A stretch of DNA of 64,000 nt from Astrothelium macrocarpum (lineage: Eukaryota; Ascomycota; Dothideomycetes; Trypetheliales; Trypetheliaceae), in the NCBI GenBank assembly GCA_021030915.1, contig JAGEMR010000050.1, positions 124,001 to 188,000 of the forward strand, given 5' to 3'. The notes beneath the pieces were generated by a model, which ran no database searches, was not told the origin of the DNA, and saw only the letters and a program-made list of their open reading frames with translations. Positions within the stretch are counted from its first letter, which is position 1. Every line of letters starts with the position of its first letter. This document shows positions 31,832-43,372 of this stretch, one piece after another. A program made the position numbers and the translations under genes.

Positions 31832-32712
31832 CGCTGGATAGGCGCTTTGGCATTCAAGTCGAATCATTTCTTTAATGGTTTAGTCCAGGACTGATACACA
31901 AGAACTAACAGCAATCTCATTTGAACCCGTAGCCATGATGGCGGAAGGGCTGTTGCAAGCATCACGTATAGACAGAACCTCACCATTCATCCCTTTCTCG
32001 TCTCAAAAGTATCTGAAGATTGCACTGCTATGGACGTCTAAATTGATATTGGCATTGACGTTGATGCCTCGTGATCATTTTGGTACTAACGTTTTGTCTT
32101 ATGGTAATTGAATCGCAAATGTGACACCATCGTTAAGGAACAACGGATATCTCCCGGGACGAAATATAGTAGTGTTCTAATTGGGTAGGCTACGGTCTTC
32201 AGGGAGGTTTTGCCAGACTTTAAATGTATTTAAATTGGCGACTGAATTGGAATCGCGACTTGATCGCGAGCGCCTCCAATATATGAGACGGGTGCTTGAA
32301 GTATTCGATGGACGGCAGATCGTGAGGTAAGTTTTGGGAGGCATCTAGCACCGTTTCCCACAATTTTTCGAGCGCCTGCTAAACAATGCTTCGAGGTGAG
32401 TAGGGTAAAGATGTTCATCGGGGCGTATTGGAGTTCGTGGGCCAGAGTTGTTGAGATGGGAGTCCTTGGAGCTACATAATGAGGTGAAAAGTGAAAATGA
32501 AGGGCCAAACTCGAGCCCCGCCGTTCCGCCAATCAAGCGCATCACCTAGACTTCGACTGTCCCCACATCGTCCCAAAGCCATATTTGCCATCTCCCCAGG
32601 TCCATACTCAAATATTTTCCCTTGCAAGGGCTTCAGTTTCCGCTTCACTCGGAACGTATCGCATATTTCGTACTCGTACAGCGTCCGCACATCGAACACT
32701 CATACCCAAATC
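31832..32712. other. Intergenic border between accessory block and housekeeping genes
   Basis: About 880 bp with no supported gene. The last ~150 bp before 32713 are pyrimidine-rich with CCCC-containing tracts, as in fungal core promoters, and probably form the ArfGAP promoter. Confidence 0.45.
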
Positions 32713-34763
32713 ATGTCTCGGAGGCCTAGTCCACCCGCAAATCGAGCAGAGCAGTACAAGAAGGGATTAGAAGCGCTTCTGAGGAAAGACATCAACAGCA
32801 AATGTGCAGATTGTGGACAAGTGCGTGAGTCTTCGTATCGAAATGCATTTGTGGTTATTCCTAGTCTGATCTGGTAAATAGGTCCGAGATGGGCGAGCTG
32901 GAATTTAGGAATTTTCATCTGCATGCGGTATACTTGGCTCTCCTGACTCGAATATGGAGAGAATGCACTTCTGACAATGTCGCAGTTGTTCTGGCATACA
33001 TCGCGGGCTTGGTACTCACATCAGTCGAGTCAAATCTGTCGAACTTGATAAATGGACAGATGAACAGTTCAATAATATGAAACAATGGGGGAATTATAAA
33101 GCAAATCGGTTTGTGATATCAAGTGATACGGCAGCACAATTTCTGACATTAAAAGGTACTGGCAGGCAAAGCTTGCAAAGGGACATACGCCATCAGAAGC
33201 GTAAGTTTGTAGATTACTACTCCTGCACAAAGGCTCACCATTTTACAGCAAAATCACGAACTTCATTCGAACCAAGTACGATTCAAAAAGATGGGTAATG
33301 GATGGTGGAATACCCGATCCCTCAACACTTCCGGATGATTCTGGAGAGGACGATGATGTGGTAAAATACTCATTCAAGGGATACATGCCAACGGTAGCTG
33401 ACACCTAAGTGCATAGCCCCTTAATATTGTGAAAGAGAAGGTGCAGCTTGAGAGATCCTCATCACAAAGTATAGCGCCTCTACCTCAATCATCACGGGTA
33501 AATAAGACGACTGTGCCGGTCGATTTGTTCGGCGACGATTCAGAGCCAGTAGCGCCTCGACGACCAAATACCACCGAGCCGTCGTTTTCAAGAGCTCCTC
33601 CACCTCCAAAAGCCGAGGCATCGAGACAGTCAGTCAAGCAGAATGACTCTCTTTTAGGTTTGGATTTCCTAGGGATCTCTTCACCTGCTCCTCAGGCGCG
33701 GCCAAACAGTACATCATCGACGAATACGAAACCATCATTGCCTTCAAGACCAGATCTCAAGCAGTCTATACTCTCACTATACGCCACCGCGCCTCGTACT
33801 CAACCACAGCAACCTGCTCAGCACAACCGCATTGGCTCGTTTAGCAATCCGCAATCTCCGCCTGTTCAAGCCTCGCAGCCATCTTCAGCTTTTGGGGGGC
33901 TCAACGATGCATTCAGTGGACTCACCTTTTCAACAACTCCCCAGCAATCCCAACCACAAAAGCCATCTCCATTCGCTGGACTCATATCTCCCCCTCTCAA
34001 CAAAACCAACACCTCCACATCCTCAGCCTTCGGCGGAGGCGGTAACTTCTTCAACCAAACACCCAAATCCCCGCCCTCCGCCCCCAAACCTCCAGCCGCA
34101 CAACCTATCCCCCAGCCCACCGCCGCCGACGACTTTGGCGACTTCAGCTCCGCCACCTCTCCAACCTCGCGCAACCCGCCACAACAACAGCAGCAGCAAA
34201 AACCCCCTCCCATCCCCCCCACCACCTCCTCCCCCGGCATGGACGACCTCTTCGACCTCAACGCGCCCGCCCCACCCCCAGCCTCCACGAAACCCAAATC
34301 CCCCTCCAAACCACCCAGCGACTTCGCTACCTCGCCCTTCAACCTCTCCGCCCCGACGCCGTCCACCTCGGCCGCTACAGCAGCCGCCGCCGCTCCGAAG
34401 CCATCCAGCAACCCACCCTTGCCCACCGCGTCCGCCTTCAACAACATGGACGCCTGGGGCTCCAACGAGGCCTGGGGAACCCCGGATCCTGCGCCCGCGA
34501 GCAGCAGTAGCGGTCGGCCTGCGCCGGTGGCCGCGCCGCCGAGTACGGGTGGTGGCGATGCGTTTGGAGGGTGGGGCGCGGCGACGGTGGCGAAGGTCGC
34601 GGAGCCGAAGGTCAGTGCGGATGAGGATTTTGGGGGGTGGAGTAGTGCGCCGGGGGGAGGGACGGGAGCGGGGGCGGGAACGGGGGCGGGAGGTGGAGCG
34701 GGGAAGGGGGTGGGTGGGTTTGGTGGGGGGACGGATGATTTGTTTTCGAATGTGTGGGAGTGA
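32713..34763 (+). CDS. ArfGAP-domain protein (Age2/SMAP-like), 594 aa
   Basis: GTPase-activating protein for Arf GTPases in Golgi/endosome vesicle traffic. Six exons: 32713..32824, 32882..32927, 32986..33108, 33156..33200, 33249..33360 and 33417..34763. Splicing restores the ArfGAP zinc finger (CADCGQVRPRWASWNLGIF, then ICMRCSGIHRGLG) with its arginine finger, followed by SRVKSVELDKWTDEQ and WGNYKANRYW. The donor of exon 1 must be GTGAGT at 32825 to keep frame. The C-terminal ~430 residues are low-complexity Pro/Ser/Gln-rich (a QQQQQQ run, TADDFGDF and DDLFDLNAP motifs that look like clathrin/adaptor-binding peptides), then Gly-rich before the last residues DDLFSNVWE. Conserved housekeeping gene. 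Long overlapping frames in its GC-rich tail are shadows. Confidence 0.92.
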
Positions 34764-35209
34764 GGAGGGGGAGATGTCTCGTGTGGATGGGCTGGAAGAT
34801 TGTTGGGATGGTTCTTGGAGGAGAGGGTTGAGTAAATGGCAGTGTATTATGTGGGAGAGGATGGAAAATATATTTGGTTGAAGAATTACGTATTTGGCGC
34901 TGAAATGAGATATAGATACAAATGCGAACTCCGTTTGATGCTTTGAAGTGGTGTGGAAAAAGCAGGTATCTAGCGTCGCACCTTACGCCATGGTTCATCG
35001 ATGAACTCCTCTCTAAGCGGTTCGACTTTCTGTCTTGAGCCGGCATCTCTGGCCAAATCACCTTATCATACAATGCCCATCCCGGGACCCTCCTTATCAA
35101 TCAAACGAAATGCCCTCTTCAATCTCCATCCGCAGTACTGGAGTACCACGCGTTTTCCCCACCACCGTTTGTCTCAAATTATCCATCTTCCCTTTCCCCT
35201 CTCCAATTC
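34764..35209. other. Convergent intergenic region
   Basis: About 450 bp between the ArfGAP stop (+) and the SNARE stop (-). It should hold both terminators. Overlapping frames are low-complexity read-through of the GC-rich ArfGAP tail. Confidence 0.45.
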
Positions 35210-35592
35210 CTAACCAACCAACCACCCCCACAACAGTCTTACAACCCAATACCCCACAATCCCCACCGCCACCACTATCCCCGCCAGTTTCAAAATCGCA
35301 ACCTTATTCCCGCTCTGCGCCGCCCTTCCCAATCGCCCCGCGCTGCCCCGCAACGACGTCGACAGCGAGGTGAAACCTTCGGTGGACGAGTCGATCAAGG
35401 TGTGGTCTCGTGCGGAATCGTAGATGTCGACGGTGACGCCGCGGAGGGCGGAGACTTTGCCAGCGAGCGCGTCGAGGCGGTTGTTGTTTTGTCTGGTGGC
35501 GTGGTGAGAGGTGAGGTTGGAGAGAGTAAGAGGGGCGCCGAGGATGAGCGGTGGGAGAGGACTTACCTTTCGCGTTCATAAGATTCGGACAT
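35210..35592 (-). CDS. SFT1: Sft1/Bet1-like Golgi SNARE, 102 aa
   Basis: Small tail-anchored v-SNARE of Golgi transport. Exons 35592..35567 and 35492..35210 are joined in phase by a 74-bp GTAAGT...ACCAG intron. The sequence starts MSESYERERQNNNRLDALAG and continues with KVSALRGVTVDIYDSARDHT, the conserved SNARE-helix stretch of Sft1/Bet1 proteins. Hydrophobic heptads follow (FTSLSTSLRGSAGRLGRAAQ), then a C-terminal membrane anchor (AILKLAGIVVAVGIVGYWVV). Length is typical. Only the second exon is evident as a long frame. The spliced first exon of 8 codons is supported by phase and by the family's N-terminus. It is close to other vesicle-traffic genes (ArfGAP, Ysc84), probably by chance. Confidence 0.85.
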
Positions 35593-36039
35593 GGTTGTGT
35601 GATTTTGGTTCCTGGCAAGAAAAGAGCGACGATGGGTATGGAGAGTAGGGAGAGATGGGTTGTTCGGGGGTTGAAAGCGGTTTCAGGGTTTCAGGTGTGG
35701 TATGAGGCGGTTAATGCTTTGAGGTGTAAGCACCGTGGCTTAGGTGGTCCAGATAGTGTTCAGAATCACAGGTACATGGCAGTCGAATGGGTGTTACAAA
35801 TGGAAGATTTCTTTGTCAGCGTTGTGTCTGTTTGGGCTGTGCAGATGGTGCTTCGGCAACGAGCATCACCGTCGTCATCCCGTTGACGCCGCGCCGAGAG
35901 CTGCAAAGCCGCATGAGATACTATATCCAGGCCCCCAATTTCTACCTAATCACTACTTCCCTTCCTCCTCCTCGTTCTCTTTTACCTCACGCCTTGTCTC
36001 CGTCACCCTCAATCATCCTCATTCCGCAAATCTCCCATT
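35593..36039. other. Divergent promoter region
   Basis: About 450 bp between the SNARE gene (-) and the SYLF/SH3 gene (+). CT-rich tracts just before 36040 (CCTCCTCCTCG-like) look like a fungal pyrimidine-rich promoter. No gene. Confidence 0.45.
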
Positions 36040-37432
36040 ATGCCTCTGGGAATAAATAATTTCATCCCCTCCTCTATGCGGAGTAAGCTTCCCTTCAGCC
36101 TGACCTCTCCCTCTATTTACTTTCGATTACGCTTGCCCCCAAGAGCCCTTTGCTAATCTTGATTCCGTTTCTAGGTGAGTGCCGCAAAGCTGGCAAGATT
36201 CTAGCATCATTTGTCGACCCTCGGCAAGCCTTTGGTCCCGACAAGATCATCCCACCCCAGGTCCTCGCCGAAGCAAAAGGCCTTGCAATCCTAACCGTCC
36301 TCAAAGCGGGCTTCCTTGGGAGTGGTCGCTTTGGCTCCGGCGTTGTCGTTGCTCGTCTCGGCGACGGTTCCTGGTCTGCGCCTTCCGCTATTGCCACTGG
36401 AGGAGCGGGATTTGGCGGACAGATTGGTTTCGAGTTGACGGATTTCGTCTTCATCCTGAATGATAGAGATGCTGTGCGTACCTTTTCCCAGGTCGGAAAC
36501 TTGACCCTAGGTGGAAATGTGAGCATAGCAGCAGGACCCATTGGCAGGAATGCTGAGGCTGCTGGAGCAGCGAGTACGAAAGGCGTAGCAGGCGTGTTTG
36601 CCTACAGCAAGACAAAGGGGCTTTTTGCCGGCGTGAGTTTGGAAGGTAGCGCATTTGTGGAGCGAAAGGATGCAAATGCAAAACTTTACGGCAACCGAGT
36701 CACGGCGAGATCGCTGCTTGAAGGCAATGTGCCCGTTCCTGCTGAAGCGGAGCCTCTGATGAGAGTACTCAACAGCCGAGCCTTTTCGGGTCTCCAACAT
36801 GTTTCGACGGACATGTACAACGACATTCCAGTTTACGATGATCGACACGATGATGTCGTTTGGGGAGGAAACAGAGGATCGGCATACGGAGAAGGAATTC
36901 GGTCGAATCGGGCGTCAACGTTTGGCAATGACGACTACACGTACCAAGATCGGGCGCCACGATCTTCGACGTGGAACGATGATATATATGATCGCGAACC
37001 CGCCGGTACTGGTGTGAACCGTTCGTTTAGCACCCGTGCCGATCCAAGCGAGACCTTTGATCGGTTAGAACGAAATCGCGTCTCAAGAACTGGTAGCAGC
37101 ACGCTATATGGTACAGGAGACGATGATTACGTCTATCGCGATAAACCCAAGCCGGCGAGACCAACTGCTCCCAAACCTGTCTTTGGTGCTGCTAAACGAC
37201 CAGGAGCTGATCAAGCTATCGCTAAATTCACCTTCGATCCAGACCAACCTGGGGATTTGGGCTTCAAAAAGGGTGACATCATTACGATTGTGAAGAGGAC
37301 CGAGAACGAAACGGATTGGTGGACGGGAAGGATAGGGGATAGAGAGGGCATTTTCCCAAGGTATGCTTCATTGCCAATGCCAGTATCTTGACCGGTTCTA
37401 ATATTATCAGTAACTACGTGGAGGCAGTTTGA
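36040..37432 (+). CDS. SYLF (Ysc84) plus SH3 domain protein, actin/endocytosis, 416 aa
   Basis: Orthologue of the yeast Ysc84/Lsb3 family, which binds actin and phosphoinositides at endocytic sites. Exons 36040..36082, 36175..37360 and 37411..37432, all in phase. The 14-codon first exon gives MPLGINNFIPSSMRSECRKA. The SYLF domain spans residues ~15-230 (FVDPRQAFGPDKIIPPQVLA, VLKAGFLGSGRFGSGVVVAR, LTLGGNVSIAAGPIGRNAEA, FAYSKTKGLFAGVSLEGS). A tyrosine- and charge-rich linker follows. The C-terminal SH3 (AKFTFDPDQPGDLGFKKGD, TDWWTGRIGDREGIFPSNYV) is completed only by the last 22-nt exon. Intact conserved gene. Confidence 0.93.
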
Positions 37433-37819
37433 GGATGGCGTTATGGGTACGTTCTAGTTCAGGCCGTTAAGCTTTTGGATGAATTCGTCATTTCTTTTTT
37501 CGGCGATACGTTATATACCCACGCTCTTTTTGTTTATTTCAACATCACCAAGCCGTGTGGGGAGCGATGATGCCACTTCTTATGAAAATCTAGTTTAGCA
37601 TAGCATGGCGTTCCTGGAGCCAATTTTATCTTTCTTCTCTGGCTAGTTCTATCCATCCAATTGCTTGTCCAGGTGAATCTGAAAATCTTTATGCATCACC
37701 TGATAGCTGAAACTGCAATTAGATCACTGATTGGTCTCGGTTCGGTTTTCGTTCATTTAAGAAGTGACGAATATATTTCAAGATCTATTGTACCAAATGT
37801 GGTCTAAGTGACGTTGCGT
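37433..37819. other. Convergent intergenic region
   Basis: About 390 bp between the SYLF/SH3 stop (+) and the NmrA-like stop (-). It should carry both terminators. Nothing else noticed. Confidence 0.45.
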
Positions 37820-38707
37820 TTACGCTTGGACATATTTGGCAACCACTTCCTCAAGCTGTTTGTCCGTTAGTTCCTCTATACCAAACAGTTTATTGTCCAG
37901 CTTTGCTTGATCAAATTTACCCCCAAAGCCTTCACCCCAGAGAGCGCGGAATATGAAAGCATACATCTTGCTGAAGTCGCCTTTCTCCAGCGCCTCATAT
38001 GCTTCCTTCTCCCGCTCCATTGTACTGGCCTGCCGGGTTTCGTACTTCTTGCCCGACACCTTGCTTGCAATTGCTAATAATTGATTTTGCGACACCGCTT
38101 TGCTCTGCGTCTTCACTGACCGATTGGCAGTTTCCGCCGGGTGCTTCAATATACCAGCGACCGCTCGACCAATGTCAGCAAGTAATGTCGCACTGGCCTG
38201 ATTATCACCGCCGTCGTAGACATCAGTCGTTCCCTTCAAGTTTGCAAGGAATGTCTTCTCCAGGCCCCAGTCCAAAAACGCTCCAGTCTCCACCAGCGTA
38301 TAGCTGATTTTACCTTCCTTGGCCTTCTCGGCAAGGTAGTCCGATACCTTGACCTTGCCCGCAAACACTGGCAGCTTCCGCGCGTTGGGATTGAATGTGT
38401 CACAGCCAAACTCGGAGGGTAAAAACCGGGTTACGCCCGCCGCAATGGCAGCGTCGATAAGAGGGATGGCGTCCGTCATGTGGGAAAGCGTTGAGACAAC
38501 TGCATCTTGGCCTTTGAGGGCAGTAGATAAGGAAGCTACAGAACTATAGTCGACGGGTATTGCTTTGATGCCTGAGGGAGGAGTCGATGTGCTGTCCTGG
38601 CGGGTGAGAGCAGTAACGGAAAAACCAGCTTTGAGAAGCTCGTCAACAATGGAAGGACCAAGGTTTCCTGTGGCACCAGCAACGGCGACTGTTTTGATTG
38701 AAGACAT
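37820..38707 (-). CDS. NmrA-like NAD(P)-binding reductase (isoflavone-reductase type), 295 aa
   Basis: Atypical short-chain dehydrogenase of the NmrA / isoflavone reductase-like family, cytosolic. Single exon. The NAD(P)-binding motif GATGNLGPSIVDELLKAG is at residues ~11-28, followed by VTALTRQDS. Then come DAVVSTLSHMTDAIPLIDAA, the conserved RFLPSEFGCDTFNP (residues ~94-107), and YTLVETGAFLDWGL, typical of this family. The catalytic lysine is probably in FAGKVKVSDYL. Members act as reductases or as redox-sensing regulators; the substrate cannot be read from the sequence. Length is normal. It lies among housekeeping genes, not within either accessory block. Confidence 0.9.
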   Translation of the reverse strand: MSSIKTVAVAGATGNLGPSIVDELLKAGFSVTALTRQDSTSTPPSGIKAIPVDYSSVASLSTALKGQDAVVSTLSHMTDAIPLIDAAIAAGVTRFLPSEFGCDTFNPNARKLPVFAGKVKVSDYLAEKAKEGKISYTLVETGAFLDWGLEKTFLANLKGTTDVYDGGDNQASATLLADIGRAVAGILKHPAETANRSVKTQSKAVSQNQLLAIASKVSGKKYETRQASTMEREKEAYEALEKGDFSKMYAFIFRALWGEGFGGKFDQAKLDNKLFGIEELTDKQLEEVVAKYVQA

Positions 38708-39639
38708 TATGATGAGATATAGCTTTTAACAGTGCGGATAAACTGTAAGACTTGTGTTCCATATGTTTTGATTGACGTGTTGGGGTCGGAATTCAGATGA
38801 GGGTTGGACTAAGGCTTTATACTCCATATACCTGACAAACTCTACCTGTGCCAAAATGACGTGACAGCCGTACTGGCACTATCTATCCTTGTAAATCGGA
38901 ATGAGCTCCGCCTTAGGACGGATAGAATGTTTTCGCATAATGTGCCTCATTAGTCAGGTACATAGTAGGTATGTAGTGAAGGAACAAAAAAACAAAGGTG
39001 TAATGCCAATCCGATTATCAACCTTTTTGGAACTTTCCGCTGCAGTAGTCAATATAGCAAATCCGATGATGTGTTGGCGCACGAGTGGCGGTGGCTCAAC
39101 CTATTGCTGAGTTGATGAGATAAGTAATTAATCGGAGGTAGTGTGTTCGCGAATTTCCGAGTAATAAGATTATACATCATCACATTGACCGGAACAGGCT
39201 GCCTAAGTGACAGAGCCTCACGTCTTCAACGAGCGACTTACGGGGATGAAACAAGACGAGCGAGGTGCATGCTGGACCCTTCAGAGTTGTAACCCAAAGC
39301 GGTGGCACTAATGCCTGCCCGAGCTGATTAGTCATGAATCCAATTGGTCAGCAGTTTCCTTAATGCCAGCCAATTCACATCACAACTGCTCAGAATCCGG
39401 TTGCATGCCGTCGAATGTTGTCCGTGATTCGTCCGTCATTACGCGTCAACCTGGCGTCTAACAACTCCTCCACAGCGATTTCAATCCTATCAATAGACGC
39501 CAATCAGGACTCTTTCTCTATATACCCTTCATTCTTTTTTCCGCACGGTACAACTGTTACGAGGCTCATCCTTGCTCAAAGCCCAATAATCTCATAACTT
39601 GCGTTTAGCTCTATCAATGGGACGTCATCGTCATGCAGG
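38708..39639. other. Long divergent promoter region
   Basis: About 930 bp between the NmrA-like gene (-) and the HECT ligase gene (+). Only short frames without domains occur (38901..39110, 39415..39597). No repeat or RNA gene recognised. Confidence 0.45.
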
Positions 39640-42600
39640 ATGAAAGATCAGCACTGGGTAGCCCGAACTACCTCTGGGAACACATTACAAATCCCATGGG
39701 ATCTCCCCGGATCTCACATTCTCTACAACAACACAATTGCCGTCGATCAGCCAGAGAGGTTGTGGCATGTACGCAAGGCTGTTAGAAGGGATGGTATTCA
39801 GGAAATATTTCGCCTGTAATTGATTACCTCCCGTACTTGTTTGTCCCTGAAAAATTGACCAGATAGTTTAGTTACGTGAATCAGCTTCAAAATGGATGTA
39901 CCAATCCCGAATGCACGACACCCGCTTGCTTCAGCTGTATGGCCCGCAAAAGTCAAGGACCCATTCGTAAATACACTCCATTGAGTGCAAAGTCGATAGC
40001 CCTTTCTTTGATCAATCGTCCCGACCCTTTGGCTCAACTCTGCCCGAATATAGTGAACGGAACAGAACCTCAAAGTACTCAAGGCTTCTCCGATCATAAA
40101 CAACTTCGGGAAATTGCTAGTCCCTCTCCGGAATGTGGCGACACCCTTCCCCAAAAGTCGTCGGACGCAATCCCGCGTAAGGATCCGAAATCATTCAGCC
40201 AAAATTTATTCGACATAGTCAAGCTGGGCCAATCGAACGAAAATGGACAAGGTGGATCTGAAGTCCTGCCCGTCTCTAAAACCCAGACTCCTGTTGATTC
40301 TTTGTCGAATCTAAATGCACAGATCCTCAAATCTCTTTTTCATCTCCAAAATCATAAGGTCTTCGAGTACCCAACGTCGCAGAGTCAACATGACACAAAT
40401 AAAAAGCATAAAGAAACCGTTCAACACTATATCGGTCAATCACTTTTCTACACCTTTGGCCACGTTGAAACAGTGCTCCGCTTCGCAGTTGATATTTTTC
40501 CCGTGACCCGAGTCTGGCCAGAAGAATCGGATATTGACAATACCCTCGAATTCTATCTAATATACTCGCAATTCGTGGCGCAGTATACCAAAACAATTCT
40601 AGACTGCTTGTGGGACGCGCTCGGGGCTGTTTTCACCAGGCCTCGGACCTTATCGAAACAGAAGAAGCCGGATTTTCAGTATATTAGCGATGAAGAAGCA
40701 GCGTCGTTGATAACTTTGTGCGTAGTTACTCTTATTGCTGCCATCGACGTACGCGAGTTGGACGACCATGGACCTGATGAAAACGAGAGTCTCCGATACC
40801 CCAATTTCCTACCAGTCCATGATGAAACTGCGACATGGCATGCCGAGAGGCTAGCCTGTCGACTGGCACAGGCTGTTTATGCACGAAACTGCTTTCATGA
40901 GGCACAATCAAAGATGTCAGATGGAGCCGTTAAACCGACTGTCCTCGATTTGTTAGTAATTCCTGCCATGCCAATCTTTTTGTCCATCGAACACTTTCGC
41001 GAAAAGAAAGAAGGCTCAAGGTTCAAAATTCATACGACACCCTCGCGTTTGTTTCTTCGATGGCAAAAGTTGCTTTTTGTACAAGCATGGGATGGGTCAT
41101 TAGTGCTTCACCGTGGATCTGTCGCAGGATGCCATTTAGGAATGCTCCGCGGATTGTGTATGTTTGCTTTTGAGACCCTGATTTTGCATGTTGGCTGACG
41201 CCCGTGTAGACAATCGCCGCGAATTACTGTATCTGCCTGTGGATCTTTTTCAGATCCCCTCGGTCTCAGATTGTCTCAACCCATCTCAAGTACCAAGCGA
41301 ATGGCCCTTCAATCCGACAGATCCTAATCCGATCCATATCCTGTACTATCCGTTCTTGTTTAGAGATTCGAAACTTATCGCTTGTTTTCGAGCTCTAAAT
41401 CTAGCGAATATGACCCAGGCCTTTGTCGCAGCTCGGACAGCTGGTGCATTACCGACATATGCAAAGGTACCGATAGCCGATGGGCAGAGTGAGCGTCTTG
41501 CCAGAATAGCGCACAGCACCCACAATCCCCACCTAGTTCTTGAAGTTCATAGAGGTCGTGAGCTTGACGATGCCTTGGACCAACTCTGGAATCGAGACGT
41601 GGAAGAGTTGTGTCGTCCGCTCAAAATTCGATACATAGATGAACAAGGATTCGACATTGGAGGCTTATCCCAAGAATTTTTAAACGCAGTCTTCATCGAC
41701 GCTCTCAATCCTGACAATGGTAAGTCTAGCGCGCGATTTCTTGCCTCGCCGCTGTATCTCGGCTTCCATCAACCTTCTACTAATCGCTAATGTTCCTAGG
41801 AATGTTTGATACTCTTGAAGGCTCACAGCTTAGCTGGTTCAGACCAATCTCCTACGAACCAGACTACCGATTTGAAATGCTCGGAGTACTCGCTTTCCTA
41901 GCTGTACATAATGGTTTTGTCCTCCCCGTATCATTTCCCATGGCTTTCTATATGAGGTTGTTCGGTTTCCCAGCAGCAGGCATTGACGTCATTCGTGATG
42001 GCTGGCCCGAATTGGCGAAAGGTTTGCAGCAGATGCTTGACTGGGATGAAGCGAATGGCAGTGTCGAAGATATATTCATGACAGATTATGTCTTTACCAT
42101 TGACACCGGCGGAAAGAAAATCAATGTGCAAATAGATAAATTTGCAGAAGCCACATCTTGGCCCGACGAAAACCTCCGAGAATTTGGTTACTCTCAGAAT
42201 AACCCCCCTCCTCCTGGACATGGTGCATGGATTGCTCCTCGAAAGCACCATCTCGAATGGATCACGTCAGATGGAAACACGGGCCTAGTAGCGCCAGTAT
42301 CGCACATGGTAAATGGGCAGAACAGGGAGAAATATGTGATGGATTATCTCAAATTTCTCGTCTACCAATCTGTCGATCGGCAATTTCAAGCTTTTGCCAG
42401 CGGCTTCTACAAGTGCATTAGTGAACACAACGTTTCTGTAAGTGGAAACCAAGCAAAGCGCCAGTTTACGCTACAAGCCCCCAGTAAACGGTGCATACCA
42501 ACATCGAATTCTAAAATTTAATCATGTTCGACAGGTCCTCCCGCCGATCCTACTCAAAATGCTTCTAGAGGGAAGGAAACATGTCGACGTGGACATATTA

Positions 42601-42973
42601 GAGCGCGCTGCTGCTTATGATGGCTTTGATCGATCCCATCCTCTTATCAAAGGTTTCTGGAAAATCGTCAGGGCGTATAGCGAAGATGGAAAGAGAAAGC
42701 TGTTAGAGTTTGTGACCGCATCGGATCGGATGCCTGTGCGAGAACCGGAGGAGATGATATTCGTCCTGCAGAAGAACGGATCAGACTCAGAGGTAATATG
42801 AATTCTTTGTTTATATCATGTCTGTGTCTTTGCTGACGTGGTCTAAATAGTTGTTGCCAACCAGCGCAACCTGTTTCTCTCGGCTTCTGCTGCCCGAGTA
42901 CTCCTCAACGGAGAAGCTTGCGCAGAAGTTGGCGGTTGCGCTAGAGAACACGAAGGGATTCGGAAATGATTGA
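39640..42973 (+). CDS. HECT E3 ubiquitin ligase with N-terminal AZUL-like zinc domain, 996 aa
   Basis: Ubiquitin-protein ligase that receives ubiquitin on a catalytic cysteine. Six exons: 39640..39815, 39872..41157, 41210..41719, 41800..42437, 42535..42792 and 42851..42973 (2991 nt, all in phase). The first exon was found by splicing. It joins GIQEIFRLYVNQLQNGCTN to PECTTPACFSCMAR, matching the UBE3A-type AZUL zinc-binding module (residues ~50-75). A long middle region follows. The HECT domain fills the C-terminal ~350 residues: PLKIRYIDEQGFDIGGLSQE, FEMLGVLAFLAVHNG, then the C-lobe LLPTSATCFSRLLLPEYSST with catalytic Cys964, ending AVALENTKGFGND. Intact. The AZUL-HECT pairing points to the UBE3A-like branch rather than the Nedd4 branch (no C2 or WW domains). 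Confidence 0.93.
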
Positions 42974-43372
42974 ACGGTGATACCCATTTGCATAATTGGT
43001 GGCTGGTCATACCCTATCGCTTAGCATCCGAGGACACCCACCTTTACATATGTCCACCATAAGCGCTTGCTGAAAAGCGAGGCATAATCACTGGTTACGT
43101 TTGGCGGCTTTGCCGAACGAAGAATTCTCAATCTTGTGTGTATTCCAGGACGTCTGGAACTACAATACATACTGATTATACCATTGCCTCTGCCCATTGA
43201 TTGAGAGATTACACGCTTTGAAAGTCTGTCCATTTATCAAAAAACGACGTAACTTGAATCTGATATAGCCTTGAAGTCATGCTCCCGATACAGGGGTCGA
43301 ATTAAACATCAGTGGTATATGAAAAATCACCCAGTCAGCGTTCTGTCAAATGCATGATCTTTGCTCCTTCAA
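42974..43372. other. Convergent intergenic region
   Basis: About 400 bp between the HECT stop (+) and the rhodopsin-domain protein stop (-). It should hold both terminators. The frame at 43021..43233 (-) has no recognisable domain. Confidence 0.45.

Noticed and set aside
33832..34881. Long plus- and minus-strand frames over the 3' half of the ArfGAP gene
   Set aside because: They are composition shadows: the Pro/Ser- and Gly-rich coding sequence is GC-rich and leaves few stops in other frames.
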